From positions 62,001 through 126,000 of the forward strand of contig JBBJNV010000010.1 in NCBI GenBank assembly GCA_037721215.1: a stretch of DNA of 64,000 nucleotides, in the 5' to 3' direction. Position 1 is the first letter of the stretch; each line of letters opens with the position of its first letter. Under the pieces are notes generated by a model. That model saw only the letters and a program-made list of their open reading frames with translations. It was not told where the DNA came from and did no database searches. A program made the position numbers and the translations under genes. This document shows, piece by piece, positions 8,365-17,489 of this stretch. The stretch comes from Gemmatimonadaceae bacterium (GTDB taxonomy: Bacteria; Gemmatimonadota; Gemmatimonadetes; Gemmatimonadales; Gemmatimonadaceae).

Positions 8365-8856
8365 TTACTTGATGCTGAAATCCTTGGTGCCGGCGGACTG
8401 TCCGTCGAGCATCACTTCGACCTTGTAGTCGCCCTTCGGCCATGCGCTTGATTTCTGCATGTGGAACTCGTGCCGCGTTTCGCCGCCCGAGGGCGATATG
8501 GTCTGCGTCGACTGGCTCACAGGTTGCCCGTCCTTGTAAGTCCACTTTGCGTCGAGCTTGGCGCCGGTCGACGCCCCGTCGGTCTCGACGACCGCGTAGA
8601 TAGTGTCGCGAACCTTGAAGTCTCCGGTCTGGTCCTTCAGCGTCATGTCAGAGTTCAGACCTTTGCCAATCTCGATGTCGTTCACACGCAAGGCCCCCGT
8701 ACCCGCCGTTGCAACGCCACCAGCCGGTTCAGCCGTCGCGGCCGGCTCCGTATAGGCTCCATCGGAGTCACCCTTCTTGTTACACGCAGCGGCCAGCGGA
8801 ACGATCAGGGCTATCAAAAGCGCGCGGTGCGCCGCGCCATGGGTGAATCGATACAT
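8365..8856 (-). CDS. Lipoprotein, uncharacterised
   Basis: About 163 residues from the ATG at 8856, which has AGGAGA at good spacing. The signal peptide ends in a lipobox (VPLAAACNK). The mature part (about residues 55-163) is a beta-rich domain resembling Ig-like or macroglobulin-like folds (TWYKDGQ-type strand patterns, WPKGDYKVEVMLDG). I do not recognise a named family. It follows the LysM gene by 22 bases and is probably cotranscribed, suggesting a shared envelope role. Confidence 0.75.
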   Translation of the reverse strand: MYRFTHGAAHRALLIALIVPLAAACNKKGDSDGAYTEPAATAEPAGGVATAGTGALRVNDIEIGKGLNSDMTLKDQTGDFKVRDTIYAVVETDGASTGAKLDAKWTYKDGQPVSQSTQTISPSGGETRHEFHMQKSSAWPKGDYKVEVMLDGQSAGTKDFSIK

Positions 8857-8878
8857 GATTTCTCCTGGAATTGATTTG

Positions 8879-9256
8879 TCAGGCGTCCGGAATCGTGAAC
8901 TGCTGGCCCGGGTGGATGAGATCGGGGTTGTCGATCTTGTCACGGTTTGCTTCAAAAATGCGATTCCACTTGCTGCCGTCGCCGTAGAAATGCTTAGCGA
9001 TCTCGCTTAGCGAGTCTCCACTCTTGACGGTGTAGGACTGACCCCCCCCACCCATGCCATACTCGGGCGTTTCGGAAGAGCTGCCACTCGAGACGTCAGA
9101 GAAGTCTGCCGTGCGTTCCCCGCCCCCTGCCGTCGAACTCGTGTCCGATCCGACGTCGGAAAAATCAGCGTCATCGTCCTTTTTCTTCCGATTGAGAATG
9201 CCGCCGTCGGGATTGTCACCGAATATCCCGCCTGGCTTGTTATCGAAGATTCCCAT
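8879..9256 (-). CDS. LysM-domain protein (Kbp/YgaU-like)
   Basis: 125 residues. The N-terminal 75 residues are polar, Asp/Ser/Gly-rich and probably disordered. The C-terminal 50 form a LysM domain: YTVKSGDSLSEIAKHFYGD, then NRDKIDNPDLIHPGQQFTIP. There is no signal peptide, as in the cytoplasmic or periplasmic potassium-binding YgaU/Kbp family, although that family also has a BON domain which is missing here. A strong GGGGGAG site lies just upstream of the ATG. First gene of a two-gene operon with the lipoprotein. Confidence 0.85.
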   Translation of the reverse strand: MGIFDNKPGGIFGDNPDGGILNRKKKDDDADFSDVGSDTSSTAGGGERTADFSDVSSGSSSETPEYGMGGGGQSYTVKSGDSLSEIAKHFYGDGSKWNRIFEANRDKIDNPDLIHPGQQFTIPDA

Positions 9257-9325
9257 CGCTCCCCCGTAGTGTGAGTCCGGGCATTCATGCCCGGCTTATG
9301 CCATGACAAGCACGTTGCGTACCAG

Positions 9326-9913
9326 TCATGTGGGAGTGAGGAATGATCGTAGCAAGTCGCGCACTGCCGGCCACTCCGTATCAAGGATGCTGTAGTAGAC
9401 GCTGTCCCTGAACCGGCCCTCCTGAGCAAGCATATGTTTACGAAGAATGCCCTCTTCAGTCGCGCCAATCCGGAGTATCGCCGCGCGGGACTGGGTGTTG
9501 AGAACATCGGTCTTGAGCTCCACACGCACGCAATCCCATACTTCGAAGGCATGCCGAAGCATGAAGTACTTCGCTTCGGAATTGACATACGTGCGCTGCA
9601 ACGCCGGGGTGATCCACGTCCATCCGATCTCGGCCCGGCGGTTCGCCGCGTCGATGTTGCCGAAGCGCGTGCTGCCTGCGACTCTTCCAGACGGCTTGTC
9701 GATGGTAACGAACGGAAGTGCCGTACCCTGGCGCTGCTCACGCAGCGCCGACTCGATGTACTCGGCCATTCCCTCCCGGGTTTCCGCTCGGGTGCGTGTC
9801 AGCCTCCAGAGGTCATCATGAGCGCCGGCTTCGCTCAGGGCGTCGAGATGGGCCAGCGACAACGGCTCGAGCCGGATTCGATCACCGTCGAGCGCGACTG
9901 GCTGGACAATCAC
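9326..9913 (-). CDS. GNAT-family N-acetyltransferase (RimJ/RimL-like)
   Basis: 195 residues with the Acetyltransf_3 layout: IRLEPLSLAHLDAL at the start, then GSTRFGNIDAANRRAEIGWTW, LRHAFEVWDCVRVELKTDVLN and the late IGATEEGILR segment in which RimJ/RimL proteins contact acetyl-CoA and the target. The acceptor is unknown. The ATG overlaps the stop of the preceding amidase gene (ATGA), so the two are translationally coupled, though a functional link is not evident. Confidence 0.88.
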   Translation of the reverse strand: MIVQPVALDGDRIRLEPLSLAHLDALSEAGAHDDLWRLTRTRAETREGMAEYIESALREQRQGTALPFVTIDKPSGRVAGSTRFGNIDAANRRAEIGWTWITPALQRTYVNSEAKYFMLRHAFEVWDCVRVELKTDVLNTQSRAAILRIGATEEGILRKHMLAQEGRFRDSVYYSILDTEWPAVRDLLRSFLTPT

Positions 9914-11664
9914 GCCGGCTTGGGCATCGCATTCATTGTCGTCGTCGGATGCAGTCGATGAAAACCTGTTGCCGACTGGTAGGCATGCGCCACTGCCATG
10001 AGCTTCGCTTCCTGAAACAGGCCGCCCAGAAATGTCAGTGATACCGGCGTTCCGTCGTCCCGGAACCCATGCGGAAGAATTACCGCCGGATGGCCAGTGA
10101 GATTGGTCGCCACGAGCTGTGACAGATTGGCCGCACTGGTGGGGGTCACGATGACATCCACTTTTTTCATCAGCTCATGCCACGCGGCGATAGCGGTGCT
10201 GCGGAGCCGGTTCGCGTTTATGTAGTCAACGGCTGGTATGAACCGCGCTGTCCGAAATGTGTTTGCCCAGTCGTTTCGACCTTGCTGGACGAGCTCACTG
10301 TCCCGGTTCGAGCGCGTGAGATCATCGAACGCCGCGGCTGCCTCCGCCGTGAGGATGATGCGCATTGAATCATAGGGAAGGTCCGGCAGCTCGACGGGAA
10401 TCAGCGATATGCGCATTGACCGCAGCACTCCGAGCGCAGCGTCGTCGAACTTTTTGCTGCCATGAAGCGTACGTTTTTCATCCTTCGGGTCGAGTATGGG
10501 AAGATCGAACGCACTTTTGACGTACCCAATCCGCAGACGCGACGGATCGAGCGCGGCATCCCAGTTGAACGACGCCGGAATAGCGCTCAGATCCTTGCCG
10601 TCGGGACCGTGGATGGCATCAAACACCAGCGCACAGTCCTCCACGCTCCTGCAGATCGGCCCGAGTTTGTCCATACTCCAGGAGAGTGCCATCGCTCCGG
10701 ACTTCGGAACGCGGCCAAACGTCGGGCGCAGCCCGGTAGTGCCGCAACGCGTCGACGGCGAGGAAATCGAGCCAAGCGTTTCGCTTCCTATGGCGAATCC
10801 CACCAGTCCGGCAGCAGTGGCCGACGCGGGGCCCGCCGACGAGCCACTCGAGCCCTGATCGAGCTTCCATGGATTTTTCGTCGTCCCGCCAAACCACACA
10901 TCGCCCTGCGCCAATTCCCCAAGGGTCAGCTTGGCGACGAGAATTGCCCCTGCGCCATCGAGGCGCTCGACGACCGTCGCGTCGTCATCGATAACCTGGT
11001 TCCTGTAAGGGCCAGCGCCCCATGTCGTCTTGTGCCCGCGCACAGCAAGGAGATCCTTTGCACCCCATGGGATCCCATGTAACGGCCCGCGGTATTTTCC
11101 GCGCGACATCTCAGCGTCTGCAGTTCGCGCCTGCGCCATCGCTCGCTCCTCCATCAGCGTCACGACGCACTTGAGTGCCGGATCGTATTTCCTGATCCGC
11201 GCGATATACATACGGGTCAGTTGGGTTGCCGTGATCCGGCGCAGCCGCATCATCTCCGACAGCTCGGTCACCGGCAGAAAAGCAAGCTCATCGAGATTAC
11301 CGGGAACAGCCCGGGGTGAGACGCGTGCACGCACCATCGGCCGCTTCGCGTCGCGCGGAACCCGCATTCCCGCCGGAACCGGATTGAATATGAGTGCCGG
11401 GGAGGTGGAATTCGCGATCTGAGCCTTGTGCAGCGTCTCGATGCGTGAGTGCTGCTGCTTGAGTCCCTCGAGCATCATTGTCCGCTCGGCGTCATCAAAC
11501 TTGAGCCCCGCCATTTCCTCGGCGGCAGCAATCGAGGCGTTGGTGATTTCCGCTCCGTTGGCGACCGCCGCCCACAAAACCCCGGGGAGAAGCGTGCCTC
11601 CAAGGCCGATACCGGCGAAATAGGTCATGAAGGAACGCCGGTCGTACTCGCGGGTGGTATCCAT
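9910..11664 (-). CDS. Exported amidase-signature hydrolase
   Basis: 584 residues. The N-terminus has a twin-arginine motif (DRRSFMTYFAG) and hydrophobic stretch, so export by Tat is likely. The amidase-signature catalytic elements are in place: Lys in GIPWGAKDL, cis-Ser in GSSGSSAGPA and the nucleophile Ser in GSETLGSISSPS. A conserved block DNA ends with TGHPAVILPHGF near the C-terminus. The family hydrolyses amide bonds in many substrates (Asn/Gln amides, fatty amides, peptides); the substrate here cannot be predicted. Coupled to the GNAT gene by a 4-base overlap. Confidence 0.9.
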   Translation of the reverse strand: MDTTREYDRRSFMTYFAGIGLGGTLLPGVLWAAVANGAEITNASIAAAEEMAGLKFDDAERTMMLEGLKQQHSRIETLHKAQIANSTSPALIFNPVPAGMRVPRDAKRPMVRARVSPRAVPGNLDELAFLPVTELSEMMRLRRITATQLTRMYIARIRKYDPALKCVVTLMEERAMAQARTADAEMSRGKYRGPLHGIPWGAKDLLAVRGHKTTWGAGPYRNQVIDDDATVVERLDGAGAILVAKLTLGELAQGDVWFGGTTKNPWKLDQGSSGSSAGPASATAAGLVGFAIGSETLGSISSPSTRCGTTGLRPTFGRVPKSGAMALSWSMDKLGPICRSVEDCALVFDAIHGPDGKDLSAIPASFNWDAALDPSRLRIGYVKSAFDLPILDPKDEKRTLHGSKKFDDAALGVLRSMRISLIPVELPDLPYDSMRIILTAEAAAAFDDLTRSNRDSELVQQGRNDWANTFRTARFIPAVDYINANRLRSTAIAAWHELMKKVDVIVTPTSAANLSQLVATNLTGHPAVILPHGFRDDGTPVSLTFLGGLFQEAKLMAVAHAYQSATGFHRLHPTTTMNAMPKPA

Positions 11665-11782
11665 TTGGTGATTAACCTGTTAATTGGTAACTAAGCGGAA
11701 TTCCGGGGAAGTTACGCGAAACGCATCGGGCGCGTTTTTTGAATGGCACTACTCTCCACGACCTTCATCAGGCTGGGTAAAC

Positions 11783-12289
11783 ATGCGCAAACCTGCAATT
11801 CTTCTGGTCGCACTGGTGGTCCTGTCAGCCTGCGACGCTTCGACTCGATCCCAGGGTCTGCCTTCGCCAGTGTCGGCGGTGTCGGACAATCCTGACAGCG
11901 TCTTCCAGGCCATGGATCACCGGCACGGAGACATTGTCGGGATGGACCCAATGGCAATGGCCCACCAGTTCGAAGCGCTGCCGGAAGGGGGCGACATCGT
12001 TCTGGAACGTCAGGCGCATGACGATTTCGGCATCAGCCAGATCCGGCTGCATCTCCTGCAGATATCCAAGGCCTTCAAGCGCGGGAATTTCACCATTCCG
12101 GGATTCATTCACGCGCAGGCTGTGCCGGGTGCGGAGATGATGGCGGAGAAATCCGGAAAGATCGACTACATGATTGAAGACTTGCCGAGTGGGGGTGCCA
12201 TACGCATTCGCACGAGTGATCCTGAGGCGTTGCGGGCCATTCATTCGTTCATCGCATTCCAGATTGCGGAGCATCGGACGACGAAGTAA
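11783..12289 (+). CDS. Lipoprotein, uncharacterised
   Basis: 168 residues from the ATG at 11783; the frame is open further upstream, but the signal peptide [20 protein letters not shown] with a lipobox fixes the start. The mature part contains [23 protein letters not shown] and a C-terminal region like [20 protein letters not shown]. It is a conserved-looking domain for which I have no name. Monocistronic, divergent from the amidase gene. Confidence 0.7.
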   Translation: MRKPAILLVALVVLSACDASTRSQGLPSPVSAVSDNPDSVFQAMDHRHGDIVGMDPMAMAHQFEALPEGGDIVLERQAHDDFGISQIRLHLLQISKAFKRGNFTIPGFIHAQAVPGAEMMAEKSGKIDYMIEDLPSGGAIRIRTSDPEALRAIHSFIAFQIAEHRTTK

Positions 12290-12425
12290 ACCGGGGATGC
12301 GGGGAGTGGGGCGTTCTGGACACCGAGACCACCGGGACCACCGAGAACGGAGGGCTGGGAGTTAGGGGAGCCACAGCGCGCACCTGCGTAAATTCCAGGA
12401 GCGCGCCACCAAAGTCAGCCAATGC

Positions 12426-13592
12426 TTACTGGAACGCCTCGATGTATTTGACGCCGGCTCCCGTATTGAAAAGAACGACACGCTCATCCAGGGCTACATC
12501 GCCGGCGGCAATCAGTTGTTTCAGCGCTGGGAGGCATGCACCACCTTCGGGCGCCGCGAACACTCCTTCAAGCGCGCCAATTTCCTTGACGGCTGCCATT
12601 AGCTCAGCGTCGGTGACGGCGAGCGCGGTGCCGCCGGATGCACGAATTGCATCGAGGATCATGAAGTCCCCAATGGCTTTCGGAACTCTCAGGCCTGACG
12701 CAACGGTTGCGGCATCGGGAAACATCTCCGCGAACCGCCCCCCCTTTGCGAATGCCCGTACGATGGGCGCGCATCCCGCTGCCTGAACGGTGACCATCCG
12801 CGGCCTCGCGCTGCCGATCAACGCCATCTGTTCCATCTCGTCGAACGCCTTCCACATCCCGATGAGGCCGGTTCCGCCCCCGGTCGGGTACACAATTGCA
12901 TCGGGCAGCGTCCATCCCATTTGCTCGGCCAGTTCGTACCCCAGCGTCTTCTTCCCCTCTACGCGATAAGGCTCCTTCAGCGTCGAGACATCGAACCAAC
13001 CCTCGGCGTCCTTTCGCCGTGCCACTTCTGCACCACAATCGGTGATCAGCCCGTCGATCAGGGTCACATGTGCGCCGAGCTGCGCGCATTCGACGACGTT
13101 TGCACGCGGCGTGTCGCGTGGCATGAAGAGGTAGGCCGGCAGGCCTGCCCTGGCTGCGTAGGCGGCAAGCGCGCCGGCGGCATTGCCCGCCGACGGTGCG
13201 GCAACCGCCTTAACTCCAAGTGCCTTTGCCATAGACACGGCGGCAGACATCCCGCGGGCCTTGAAGCTCCCGGTGGGATTCAGGGATTCGTCCTTTATGA
13301 AGAGGTGCGGCATTCCCAGCGACTTTCCCAGGCGTTCGGCGTGAAGCAGCGGCGTGAAACCTTCGCCGAGGGAAATGATGCTTTCGTCTTTGTCGACCGG
13401 CATTACTTCCCGATACCGCCACATGTCGGGGCGACGCCCGGAAAGTGCACTGGCGGTCAGTGTTCGAGCGGCACGAGAGAGATCGTAGCGCACCAGCAGT
13501 GGCTTACCGCACGCTGTGCAGAGGTTGTGAAGCTGCGCGGGTGGGTACTGAACGCTGCACGCTGCGCATTCCAGATGGGTGACGTTGTTCAT
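12426..13592 (-). CDS. thrC: Threonine synthase
   Basis: About 388 residues from the ATG at 13592. An N-terminal zinc ribbon (CAAC and CTAC pairs, residues 7-30) is typical of this threonine synthase class. PLP-binding motifs follow: [15 protein letters not shown] with the Schiff-base Lys, [17 protein letters not shown], and a Gly-rich phosphate loop in [13 protein letters not shown]. It converts O-phosphohomoserine to threonine in the cytoplasm. No thrA/thrB neighbours. A start at 13619 would add nine residues with no extra support. Confidence 0.92.
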   Translation of the reverse strand: MNNVTHLECAACSVQYPPAQLHNLCTACGKPLLVRYDLSRAARTLTASALSGRRPDMWRYREVMPVDKDESIISLGEGFTPLLHAERLGKSLGMPHLFIKDESLNPTGSFKARGMSAAVSMAKALGVKAVAAPSAGNAAGALAAYAARAGLPAYLFMPRDTPRANVVECAQLGAHVTLIDGLITDCGAEVARRKDAEGWFDVSTLKEPYRVEGKKTLGYELAEQMGWTLPDAIVYPTGGGTGLIGMWKAFDEMEQMALIGSARPRMVTVQAAGCAPIVRAFAKGGRFAEMFPDAATVASGLRVPKAIGDFMILDAIRASGGTALAVTDAELMAAVKEIGALEGVFAAPEGGACLPALKQLIAAGDVALDERVVLFNTGAGVKYIEAFQ

Positions 13593-13654
13593 CGCCGGGG
13601 CTAAGTTAAGCGAACGCATGACCGGTTGCCCAGCCTGACGACAGCGACGCCGTA

Positions 13655-13903
13655 ATGCCGCATCCCGCGAAGGCCTCGCGCGTCATCATACCAGCGCTGC
13701 TGGTGGTGGTGCTTCTACTTGTGGCGCGCGTCGTCTCTGACTTTGCTTTTGGTGACGGATGGCGGTTCGGTCAGTTGACCGGGGTCATATTCTCGGACGA
13801 CATCGCGGCGCGCTTTCCAATTGTCGGTTCGGTACGGCTGATCCTCGCCACGGTCGCGGTTGCTGCTGTCGCCGTCGCGCTCGATCGCGCGGCGCGCCGG
13901 TAA
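13655..13903 (+). CDS. Small membrane protein, hypothetical
   Basis: 82 residues with two hydrophobic segments (VIIPALLVVVLLLVARVV near 10-28 and LILATVAVAAVAVAL near 62-76) separated by a polar loop. Divergent from thrC. No Shine-Dalgarno is obvious and no family is recognised, so the coding status rests on the two well-formed membrane segments. Confidence 0.5.
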   Translation: MPHPAKASRVIIPALLVVVLLLVARVVSDFAFGDGWRFGQLTGVIFSDDIAARFPIVGSVRLILATVAVAAVAVALDRAARR

Positions 13904-13960
13904 CCGCGATGAGATCCTTCGGCAGCAGCCGGGTGCGAAACAGCATGCGTCAACAGTAGC

Positions 13961-14488
13961 ATGTACGCGGGACATATCGGATTCGCGCTTGCGGCAAAAG
14001 GACTGCGGGATTCGGTACCGCTCTGGCTGCTGGTGTTCGCCGCTCAGCTGCCGGACTGGGCCGATGCGGGACTCTGCCTCGCCGGATTCCGGACGTCGAC
14101 GCCGGGTGTGTATTCCCATTCCTGGCTGGCAATCGCAGCTCTCGCAAGTGTGGTTTCGGTGCTCTATTACGTGGCCTCGCGCGATGTAGCCGCCCTTGCC
14201 ATCCTTGCCACCGTCGTCCTCTCGCACCTGGTCGGCGACTATGTGACCGGCATCAAGCCCACCTGGCCGGGCGGCCCGATGGTCGGACTCGGTCTTTACT
14301 CCTGTCCCGTCCTCGATTTCGTCGTCGAAACAGCGATTATCATCGGCGGATGGCTGATCTACCGTCGCAGCTTTTCCGCGGCCCGGCGTTCAACACTCGC
14401 GGTGAGACTCATGCCTGTGGTCCTCATATTGTTCCAGCTCGGCGCGGTGATTGCTTTCACGCTTTCGCCGCCACTGAGGAAGTGTTAG
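13961..14488 (+). CDS. YdjM/DUF457-like integral membrane protein
   Basis: 175 residues with about five membrane segments. The pattern HIGFALAAKGLRD near the start, PDWADAG after the second segment, HSWLAIAAL and LSHLVGDYVTG gives the His/Asp set of the LexA-binding-type membrane-bound metal-dependent hydrolase family (YdjM-like). That enzymatic role is itself only predicted. The gene ends 74 bases before the ferritin-like gene on the same strand. Confidence 0.75.
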   Translation: MYAGHIGFALAAKGLRDSVPLWLLVFAAQLPDWADAGLCLAGFRTSTPGVYSHSWLAIAALASVVSVLYYVASRDVAALAILATVVLSHLVGDYVTGIKPTWPGGPMVGLGLYSCPVLDFVVETAIIIGGWLIYRRSFSAARRSTLAVRLMPVVLILFQLGAVIAFTLSPPLRKC

Positions 14489-14562
14489 AAGACCGTTGTC
14501 CGTTACCCGTTATCGCTTGCTGCCATCCGATCTTTCATAACCATCAAACCATCGCGACTGAC

Positions 14563-14877
14563 ATGCCTACTGAACAGTACCACGAGCCACCCGAAGAATT
14601 ATCTGACGAAACCCGCACCCTCGCGCGGATGCTGACCTCAGTCATTGAGGAAACCGAGGCCATCAACTGGTACGAGCAGCGCATTTCCGTTGAGAAGAAC
14701 GCCGAGGCACGGGCCATCATGCAGAACGCGCAGAAGGAAGAATTCAAGCACTTTGGAATGGACCTCGAGTTCGTGCTCCGTCAGAAGCAGGATTTCCGCG
14801 AGATTCTCAAAGGCATCCTGTTTCAGGACGGCAACATTGTGGAGCACGGCGAAGAGGCGGAGGAATCCGTTGACTGA
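14563..14877 (+). CDS. Encapsulated-ferritin-like protein (EncFtn family), orphan
   Basis: 104 residues from the ATG at 14563. The sequence follows the EncFtn family closely: HEPPEELSDETR, then EETEAINWYEQR and EEFKHFGMDLEFVLR, ending GILFQDGNIVEH. By hand alignment to the Rhodospirillum rubrum protein the ferroxidase residues are kept: Glu at the E32 place with Trp-Tyr six and seven residues on, and Glu and His at the E62 and H65 places. Such half-ferritins form annular decamers that oxidise iron inside an encapsulin shell. Here no encapsulin gene lies nearby and the C-terminus (EEAEESVD) has no encapsulin targeting peptide. The following HD gene overlaps it. Confidence 0.85.
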   Translation: MPTEQYHEPPEELSDETRTLARMLTSVIEETEAINWYEQRISVEKNAEARAIMQNAQKEEFKHFGMDLEFVLRQKQDFREILKGILFQDGNIVEHGEEAEESVD

Positions 14878-15463
14878 AGCGACGCTCCCCACGCGCGATG
14901 AGGCACTCGCGCTCATGCAGGAGTACACGACCAGCGATTCGCTGAGGAAGCACATGCTTTCGGTGGAGGCCGCGATGAGGGCGTACGCTGGGAAGTTCGG
15001 CGAGGACGCCGACACGTGGGGCCTCGCTGGACTGATGCACGACTTCGATTACGAGAGATTTCCAAACAACTCGCACTCGCCCACGGAGGAGCATCCCGCC
15101 GAAGGTGCGCGCGTACTCCGCTCGCACGGCTATCCGGAAGAGATCGTGCAGGCGATACTCGGCCACGCGACGTACTCCGGCGTGGCGCGCGAGACGCAAA
15201 TGGCGAAGACATTGTTTGCAGTGGACGAGCTTACCGGATTGGTCACGGCAACAGCCCTTGTGCGTCCCTCGAAGAGCGTTCTCGAGGTCGAAGCAAAGTC
15301 CGTTCGGAAAAAAATGAAAGACAAAGCTTTCGCGCGCGGGGTGAATCGCGACGACGTCGTCAATGGAGCAGCGGATCTGCGCGTCGACCTCGACGAGCAC
15401 ATCGCGTTCGTCATCGCAGCGATGCAGGGGGTCGCCCCGTCGCTGGGACTGGCCGGGGCGTAA
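14870..15463 (+). CDS. HD-domain hydrolase-like protein
   Basis: About 197 residues. I chose the TTG at 14870, overlapping the ferritin stop by 8 bases, because GGAGGA lies at ideal spacing and the homologous sequence (RDEALALMQEYTT) starts just after it. HD metal ligands are visible: His in LRKHMLSVEAAM, HD in LAGLMHDFDYERF, His in ILGHAT and Asp in AVDELTGL. HD proteins hydrolyse phosphoesters or nucleotides; no partner domain is present, so the substrate is unknown. Coupling to the ferritin-like gene is tight and suggests a shared role. Confidence 0.87.
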   Translation: MTEATLPTRDEALALMQEYTTSDSLRKHMLSVEAAMRAYAGKFGEDADTWGLAGLMHDFDYERFPNNSHSPTEEHPAEGARVLRSHGYPEEIVQAILGHATYSGVARETQMAKTLFAVDELTGLVTATALVRPSKSVLEVEAKSVRKKMKDKAFARGVNRDDVVNGAADLRVDLDEHIAFVIAAMQGVAPSLGLAGA

Positions 15464-15493
15464 CTGGCGAGCAGGGTGCCACTTACGCGCCTG

Positions 15494-16468
15494 CTAGTCC
15501 ATCACAAACTCCCGGTTGAACGCCACGTCGAACGAAAACGTCTTCCGCTTTGACTTGGCTTCCATCACGCCGGCGATCCGCTCGATGCGCGCCGGAATCT
15601 GCATGATCTTTTCCTGCGCCTTCCGCCCAGCGTCATTGAGCCCGCCGATCTTGTCGATTGCCCAGTACTTGATCTGCTCTTCGACAATCTTCAGGTAGTC
15701 ACGAGGCCCATAGATACCCGCCCGGCGGACAACATCCGCCAACTCGCGAAAGTGGGGCATGTTCACGCCCGGCATGTCGATCGCGGGCATGATCTTCGCC
15801 GCTGATTCAAGCGCTTGATTCGGATCCCGGTCGAGCACTTCCTTGAACACCGATCTGTAGAACGCGAAGTGACGTGCCTCTTCCTTTGCAACGTTGGCGA
15901 GGACATTGCCGATCATCGGCTCGAACTCCGATGCGAGCTTGCCGGTATTTGCGTGTGACATCTGAGTTGCACGCTCCTGCAGGGACGTATATACGAAGAC
16001 TCGATAAGGGTCGCGGTCCCAGTCCGGCGCAAATCCGGCACGCATGTAATCGAACTGCATCTTCTCGATCACCACGCGGTCGAACACACGCGCGTCCCTG
16101 GTATAGTCGTGCAGAATCACGCCATGCCGGTCTTCCTCAGCGGTCCAGAGGTTGGTCCACGTCTGCCAGTGGCTGTCGTCGCCGAGGTAAACGGCGAGGA
16201 TACGGTGAAAGTGCGGGAGCCCCTCCTCGGTGAGCAGGTTCAGTGCGAGTGCGACCCTGGCCGGAGCGCTGATTCCCTCTGCGCGCTTCTGCAGATCTTT
16301 CAGGTGACGATCCGGATCCTCGTCGGCAGGCGGATCGAGAATCTCGCTCGGAAACCAGAGCACGCGCTTTGCCTCGTGCGCAACCATGAGCTCCGCGACC
16401 ACATCCTCCAGGTCGGCGAGAACTTCGATTTTCGAGAGCATCTCAGCGTCAGCAGTGTTCACGGTCAC
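15494..16468 (-). CDS. Acyl-ACP desaturase (ferritin-like, stearoyl-ACP type)
   Basis: 324 residues. The two diiron helices are clear: TAEEDRHGVIL (EExxH) and AKEEARHFAFYR (EExxH), plus Glu in LTEEGLPHFHR and QERATQMSH. This is the soluble plant/actinobacterial acyl-ACP desaturase fold that introduces a cis double bond into acyl-ACP using O2 and ferredoxin. No redox partner is adjacent. The start is uncertain: GTG at 16468, with a second GTG at 16462 and an ATG at 16441; none has a good ribosome site. Confidence 0.9.
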   Translation of the reverse strand: MTVNTADAEMLSKIEVLADLEDVVAELMVAHEAKRVLWFPSEILDPPADEDPDRHLKDLQKRAEGISAPARVALALNLLTEEGLPHFHRILAVYLGDDSHWQTWTNLWTAEEDRHGVILHDYTRDARVFDRVVIEKMQFDYMRAGFAPDWDRDPYRVFVYTSLQERATQMSHANTGKLASEFEPMIGNVLANVAKEEARHFAFYRSVFKEVLDRDPNQALESAAKIMPAIDMPGVNMPHFRELADVVRRAGIYGPRDYLKIVEEQIKYWAIDKIGGLNDAGRKAQEKIMQIPARIERIAGVMEAKSKRKTFSFDVAFNREFVMD

Positions 16469-16736
16469 GTCGGAAGTCCGGATTGTTCGTCAAGGGTAAA
16501 AACAGCCGCCGCCTGAACGGCGGGGACTAAAGGGACGGTTCGATCACAGGCAATTTGCATTATTCGCACCCCGGAGGAAATGGGAGGAGGAGGCTATCAG
16601 CGAGAGTTGCGCACCGCAGGGCAATGGCGATCGCCCTGGCACCCGCACGTCCGCGTCAAAATGGAACAGCGCAAAGACATCGCTGGCTGGTTCAACGATT
16701 GCATGTGCGAAGGCACTGATGATAAAAGGAGACAAC

Positions 16737-17471
16737 ATGGACGAACTGAAGCGCGGCCCCGAGGACCTTCCGACGAGCGAGAGAGTTTCGACACTTGCCG
16801 GTGCGATGAAGAGCGCAATGCAGCAGAAGGCGCGGGGCGAGCATGAAACTGAGGGCGGGAGCAGTCAGTCGGTTTCCCTGAGCCAAGCCGAGGCGATCAT
16901 CGAGAGCTGGCCTGCGGCACCGCAGAAGGGCGCGCGTCAGATGCTCGAACAGTACGGGGCGCCGAACGAGGCGACTCCGACGAAGCTTTTCTGGTATCGC
17001 AAGGGACCGTGGAAGCGGATCCTTGTGACGAGTGACGTGCTGGTCCATGACTTCCCCGCGCCCCATACCGATTACATCACCCAGTGGATCGACTACAAGG
17101 TTCCGGTCGAAATGGCCAGTGATATCACACGTTACGATGGAAGCTGTCTGATTGACCGAACCGCAGGCGAAGCAGGAGCGAGATGCGACTCCGAAGCCGC
17201 GAACATGATAACGCTCAACCTCATGCATGAGATAGTCCTCGGCAAGCGCACGGTAGAGGAGGCCCGGAAGGTTTACGCCGAGAACGTCGCCGGTTACACG
17301 ATGGGACGTCCCGCGCCCTATGCGGAGCGTCTGCTGTTCCAGGTTCCCCAGGGAGGTACGCACGATCCCGACGATGGAATGGGCGTCGCGCCGATAATGA
17401 AGCAAGCGGCGGGAAAGATGAAGGACGCCATCACGGGAGACGCACGCGAACCAACTGACCGAAAGACCTGA
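16737..17471 (+). CDS. Conserved hypothetical cytoplasmic protein
   Basis: 244 residues from the ATG at 16737, preceded by AAAAGGAGACAAC, a strong ribosome site. No signal peptide or membrane segment. Residues about 55-80 (SLSQAEAIIESWPAAPQKGA) and 80-150 (FWYRKGPWKRILVTSDVLVHDFPAPH, read in pieces) look like a globular domain, followed by a Cys-containing region and a helical stretch NMITLNLMHEIVLGKRT. The last 30 residues are polar. I recognise no family. It converges on the isochorismatase gene 18 bases away. Confidence 0.7.
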   Translation: MDELKRGPEDLPTSERVSTLAGAMKSAMQQKARGEHETEGGSSQSVSLSQAEAIIESWPAAPQKGARQMLEQYGAPNEATPTKLFWYRKGPWKRILVTSDVLVHDFPAPHTDYITQWIDYKVPVEMASDITRYDGSCLIDRTAGEAGARCDSEAANMITLNLMHEIVLGKRTVEEARKVYAENVAGYTMGRPAPYAERLLFQVPQGGTHDPDDGMGVAPIMKQAAGKMKDAITGDAREPTDRKT

Positions 17472-17489
17472 CCAGGCGCAGAGAACGAC

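Noticed and set aside
11684-11782. Upstream extension of the lipoprotein gene at 11783
   Set aside because: The first 33 codons would place polar sequence before a clear signal peptide; the ATG at 11783 is the sensible start.
12310-12350. Short repeated ACCACCGAGACC-like units
   Set aside because: Only two or three imperfect copies over 40 bases; too little to call a repeat or CRISPR.
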